Shown here: positions 5,374 through 7,402 of the stretch, piece by piece | Numbering within the stretch: position 1 is the first letter of the stretch | Layout of the letters: the number at the start of each line of letters is the position of its first letter | Assembly (NCBI GenBank): GCA_945948775.1 | Contig: CAMFCK010000035.1 | Coordinates: 1-7,402, forward strand | Direction: 5' to 3' | DNA from: an uncultured Clostridia bacterium | Lineage (GTDB): Bacteria > Bacillota > Clostridia > UBA1381 | Length of the DNA: 7,402 nucleotides | Translations under genes and position numbers: made by a program | The notes under the pieces: model-generated | What the model was told of the DNA's origin: nothing | The model's database searches: none | Seen by the model: only the letters and a program-made list of their open reading frames with translations

Positions 5374-5634
5374 TTAGTATTCGTAGTTCATCATAATAAC
5401 CCCGTCAATGACAAATACTTTGCCACTGACGGGGGCGTTTGTGTTGAGGAAATACTCTCTTTTATACTCCGGCACCTCCTGCTTGTGTACAACCATTTGT
5501 CTGCCGTTACATACCGACAGCTCAAATACCTGCAAATAGTCCTTTTCAACCGGCATACTGTCAATCATGCCCCACAATAGCCATTGAAGTCCTGCAGGCA
5601 GCGTTGCCATAATCCCTTTTGTCACATACCGCAT
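5374..5634 (-). CDS. DUF960 family protein
   Basis: An 86-aa protein with the DUF960 pattern: RYVTKGI at the start, LQWLLWGMID (18-27), DYLQVFELS, then VVHKQEVPEYKREYFL and KVFVIDGVIMM. It is short and cytoplasmic, with no catalytic motif known to me. DUF960 proteins are common in Firmicutes and their mobile elements, with no settled function. The frame is open further upstream, but the ATG at 5634 has AAAGGAGG six nt ahead and begins the conserved region. It is the first gene of the minus-strand operon, 19 nt before the amidoligase. A GC-rich hairpin (5400-5434) is embedded near its 3' end. Confidence 0.85.
   Translation of the reverse strand: MRYVTKGIMATLPAGLQWLLWGMIDSMPVEKDYLQVFELSVCNGRQMVVHKQEVPEYKREYFLNTNAPVSGKVFVIDGVIMMNYEY
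5400..5434 (-). promoter_or_regulatory. GC-rich hairpin inside the end of the DUF960 gene
   Basis: CCCCGTCA (5400-5407) and TGACGGGG (5427-5434) form a perfect 8-bp stem around a 19-nt loop, within the last 21 codons of DUF960 and about 45 nt before the amidoligase ATG. No T-tract follows on the minus strand, so it is not a terminator. It might stabilise the mRNA or set downstream translation, or be a by-product of the coding sequence. Confidence 0.3.
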
Positions 5635-5660
5635 TAAATTCCTCCTTTCCATGATTATGA

Positions 5661-5688
5661 TATATATTTCTCTCTTGCGGAAAACCAA
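5661..5688 (-). promoter_or_regulatory. Candidate promoter of the DUF960-amidoligase operon
   Basis: On the minus strand TTGGTT (5683-5688) and TATATA (5661-5666) are 16 nt apart, placing a start near 5653, about 20 nt before the DUF960 start codon. The match is imperfect in an AT-rich region. Confidence 0.35.
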
Positions 5689-5746
5689 TATTTTTTTATT
5701 TAGATATAACATTAAATTAATGAATAATAATCTCTCACGGGGGAAG

Positions 5747-6070
5747 ATGATTCAATATAAGCTATATAAGCCTACAAAGGATGACTTTACTGTTTACAGT
5801 GATGATTATATCGCTGTTTCCATCTACAATAAATACCGTCAGATGCTGAAAGAGAAAAAGAACATATACTCTCAGAAGGACTGGGAACAGGCAGAAAAAA
5901 TAGCTGTCTTAGAGAATAAGTTTGAAGTACATACTATAAAGCAGTTCATGTCAAAGTCAGATAAAATAGGTGATTATCTGTACCGATACTATCTGCCGAA
6001 GATGTTTAATGACGGCTATATATGCACGCTGAAAAAAGCCATTGAGCGTATAGAACTCATATGTGGATAA
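5747..6070 (+). CDS. Unknown 107-aa protein, divergent from the operon
   Basis: I do not recognise the family. The product is small, charged, and Lys/Tyr-rich. It has SDDYIAVSIYNKYRQML (17-33), a helical KDWEQAEKIAVLENKFEV, and a C-terminal KKAIERIEL helix. It has no signal peptide or membrane segment, so it is probably cytoplasmic. The start is uncertain: the ATG at 5747 follows GGGGGAAG closely, while an upstream in-frame ATG at 5720 lacks a ribosome site. It is divergent from DUF960 with about 110 bp between, so the two may share control. The composition looks coding and the frame is well maintained, which is the main evidence that it is a gene. Confidence 0.65.
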   Translation: MIQYKLYKPTKDDFTVYSDDYIAVSIYNKYRQMLKEKKNIYSQKDWEQAEKIAVLENKFEVHTIKQFMSKSDKIGDYLYRYYLPKMFNDGYICTLKKAIERIELICG

Positions 6071-6565
6071 ACATTTGGAATAGAGATGTCGGTATTTTCA
6101 TGGTCTTATCAGAGACCGTAAAATTTACCCTTGGACATGGCGAAAAATCCGTGCTATATTGTAGCTGAGGTAGGAATGGAACAGAACCGCGGATATGGCA
6201 CTCATATCGGGAATAGAAGAAGCAAAGATACTGGAAATTAAAAAAGAGGAGAGCCACCTTTTGAACAGTCTTACTAATTTAAAAATTTGCTGGCCAAGGG
6301 TTTACTTAAAATATTATACTTACAAATTTAAATGGTTCACACAGATGTCTTTGATTTTGAAATGCTGCAAAATTGCAAAATCCACCCATATGAATCATAA
6401 AAACGGTTTAAATAGCCCTATTTATTACTGTCGTATCCGTGTACTTTTTTGAAATACTTTGAAAAATAACAGGTTCAAGATATTTCTATTGTAAAAGACA
6501 ATGCATGGCAAAGAAATATTTTAACACTTATAGTATCAAAACGGTTCTTATTTGCATAAAATATA
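6071..6565. other. AT-rich region without a convincing gene
   Basis: Only short overlapping reading frames occur here, none with family motifs. Visible structure is a GGTCT/AGACC hairpin (6102-6117) and a two-level fold near 6477-6522: an 11-bp outer stem AAGATATTTCT/AGAAATATTTT with one G-T pair, and an inner ATTGT/ACAAT stem at 6488-6502. The stretch may be decayed DNA between the divergent gene and the toxin-antitoxin module. Confidence 0.5.
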
Positions 6566-6594
6566 TTGACTTTTGGAATAATATGTAGTATAAT
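6566..6594 (+). promoter_or_regulatory. Promoter of the toxin-antitoxin operon
   Basis: TTGACT (6566-6571) and TATAAT (6589-6594) are separated by exactly 17 nt, a near-perfect vegetative promoter. Two direct ATAATAT copies (6578-6584 and 6590-6596) sit in and beside the -10, where an antitoxin dimer could bind to repress its own operon. That operator role is inferred. Confidence 0.8.
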
Positions 6595-6617
6595 ATAGGC
6601 ATGAAAGGAGTGGAACT

Positions 6618-6884
6618 ATGGCACAGGCAACGTTTAGTGTTCGTATGGATGACCGATTAAAAAAGGATTTTGACAGTTTATGCTCCGATTTTGGTATGAG
6701 TATGTCAACGGCAATTACCGTGTTTGCAAAAGCAGTTGTCAGAGAGCGCAAGATACCATTTGAAATTTCTGCGCCCGATCCCTTTTATTCGGAAAAGAAT
6801 CAAGAATACCTTATGAAATCTTTGGCGGCATACAAAAACGGCAACCTTACGCAGCATGAACTGATTGAGGTGGAAGATGAATAA
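6618..6884 (+). CDS. RelB/DinJ-family antitoxin
   Basis: An 88-aa protein. Residues 1-45 (ATFSVRMDDRLKKDFDSLC, then SMSTAITVFAKAVV) give the beta-helix-helix of the RelB/DinJ ribbon-helix-helix DNA-binding fold. The rest (RERKIPFEI, DPFYSEKNQEYL, ending in an acidic ELIEVEDE) is the flexible part that wraps the toxin. It neutralises the toxin and, as a dimer, normally represses the operon with the toxin as co-repressor. The start is set by AAAGGAG seven nt upstream and a promoter ending at 6594. It overlaps the toxin start by eight bases, so the pair is translationally coupled with antitoxin first. It is unusual only in pairing with a YoeB-type toxin instead of RelE or YafQ. Confidence 0.92.
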   Translation: MAQATFSVRMDDRLKKDFDSLCSDFGMSMSTAITVFAKAVVRERKIPFEISAPDPFYSEKNQEYLMKSLAAYKNGNLTQHELIEVEDE

Positions 6885-7134
6885 ACTATGGGCTGACGAT
6901 GCGTGGAACGATTATTTATACTGGTCCAACCAAGACAAGAAGACTCTGAAACGAATAAATCAGCTTTTAAAAGACATTGACCGCAATCAATATGACGGCA
7001 TAGGAAAGCCTGAACCTCTGAAATATGAATTTCAAGGTTTTTGGAGCAGAAGAATTGATGACACAAATCGGCTGATTTACAAGATTGAGAATGACAGTAT
7101 AATTATTCTTCATTGCCGCGGACACTATGAATGA
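6877..7134 (+). CDS. Txe/YoeB-family ribosome-dependent mRNA endonuclease toxin
   Basis: An 85-aa protein, matching the usual YoeB length of about 84. Conserved features include WADDAWNDYLYW (5-16), KTLKRINQLLKDI (22-34), GIGKPEPLK (41-49), GFWSRRID (54-61) and CRGHY (80-84). Residues equivalent to the E. coli YoeB active site occur at the same positions: E46, R65, H83 and Y84, so the enzyme looks intact. Family members bind the ribosomal A site and cut mRNA at codons when the antitoxin is degraded. The start at 6877 is chosen over the in-frame ATG at 6865 because of GAGG six nt upstream, the typical MNKLWADDAW start and the eight-base overlap with the antitoxin. The truncated transposase frame begins inside its last codons. 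Confidence 0.93.
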   Translation: MNKLWADDAWNDYLYWSNQDKKTLKRINQLLKDIDRNQYDGIGKPEPLKYEFQGFWSRRIDDTNRLIYKIENDSIIILHCRGHYE

Positions 7135-7402
7135 AAAATCAAGCATTTACACAGAGAAAAATGTTGAGAAGCTGCCATTCGACCCATCCCTGATGGTATA
7201 CTTTCGCAAGCGGCTGACACCTGAAATTCTGGGCGAGATCAATGAAATGATCGTGAGGGACGCAAAGGAGCGTCAGGCGAAGGAGTCCGAAGCCAAGAAT
7301 GATGATGACTCTGACAACAACCCGGATGGCGGCAATCGTGGCACTATGATCGTGGACGCTACCTGCGCGCCGTCCAATATTCGGTATCCGCAGGATGTTT
7401 CG
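7127..7402 (+). pseudogene. IS1182-like transposase, N-terminally truncated, 3' end off the right edge
   Basis: The frame is open from 7127 through the window end (92 codons). Recognisable IS5/IS1182-group sequence runs from about residue 14: KLPFDPSLMVYFRKRLTPEI, then LGEINEMIV, a charged low-complexity linker (DDDSDNNPDGG), and GTMIVDATCAPSNIRYPQDV, whose Asp in VDAT is the first catalytic acid of the DDE triad. Intact members carry roughly 80-100 further N-terminal residues (helix-turn-helix/DUF772-like region), and these are absent. The frame is closed by a stop at 7100-7102 and the sequence before 7127 is toxin gene. No terminal inverted repeat is visible. The fragment is therefore probably inactive. 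Whether the C-terminus is intact cannot be seen. Confidence 0.8.

Noticed and set aside
6137..6241. Small plus-strand ORF (34 codons; inner ATG at 6176 with GAGG ahead)
   Set aside because: No recognisable motif, overlapped by other frames, and flanked by stops. A gene remnant is possible but unsupported.
6195..6452. Plus-strand 85-aa ORF
   Set aside because: No ribosome site, low-complexity composition typical of AT-rich non-coding DNA.
7184..7200. CCCTGATGGT-TAC match between the transposase fragment and the tRNA-Lys 3' end (2495-2508), considered as an attachment-site repeat
   Set aside because: The match is only about 10 bases plus TAC and encodes the conserved PSLMVY of the transposase family, so chance is sufficient. 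No integrase is present in the window.

Overview
The window looks like chromosome or integrated mobile DNA from an anaerobic, low-to-mid-GC Clostridia member, most like gut Ruminococcus/Oscillospiraceae. The pointers are strong AGGAGG-type ribosome sites, consensus TTGACA/TATAAT promoters, a tRNA with encoded CCA, a clostridial collagen-like surface protein, and a mix of accessory families (DUF960, amidoligase, RelB/DinJ with YoeB, IS1182-like transposase). This placement is inference from gene content; no taxonomic marker is present.

Layout. (1) Positions 1-1818, minus strand: a two-gene unit of a GT2 glycosyltransferase with TPR-like repeats (736-1818) followed 22 nt later by a Cys-rich-headed collagen-like GXT-repeat protein (713 to the left edge and beyond). 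The likely logic is that the transferase decorates the many Thr residues of the collagen stalk on a spore or cell surface. (2) Positions about 1912-2290: a 380-bp stretch with no credible protein gene, tiled by nine different inverted repeats, several abutting with no spacer. It ends on the minus strand in a terminator-like hairpin, so it may be a structured minus-strand RNA. (3) Positions 2364-2548, plus strand: promoter, leader hairpin, tRNA-Lys(CUU) and terminator. (4) Positions 2716-5634, minus strand: an apparent operon running DUF960 protein, amidoligase with three N-terminal zinc-binding modules, class II glutamine amidotransferase, a 26-codon ORF, and an unknown 153-aa protein. Start/stop overlaps suggest translational coupling. 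The amidoligase/amidotransferase pair points to a peptide- or protein-modifying system with an unknown target. The last two ORFs may be one gene split by a frameshift.

(5) Positions 5747-6070, plus strand: an unknown 107-aa protein divergent from the operon. (6) Positions 6071-6565: AT-rich DNA without a convincing gene. (7) Positions 6566-7134, plus strand: a consensus promoter and a type II toxin-antitoxin pair with a RelB/DinJ-type antitoxin and a YoeB-type toxin that keeps all the expected catalytic residues. (8) Positions 7127 to the right edge: an IS1182-like transposase reading frame that lacks its N-terminal domain and begins right at the toxin stop, so a truncated insertion sequence.

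The most unusual items are the abutting hairpin array and the amidoligase/amidotransferase operon.
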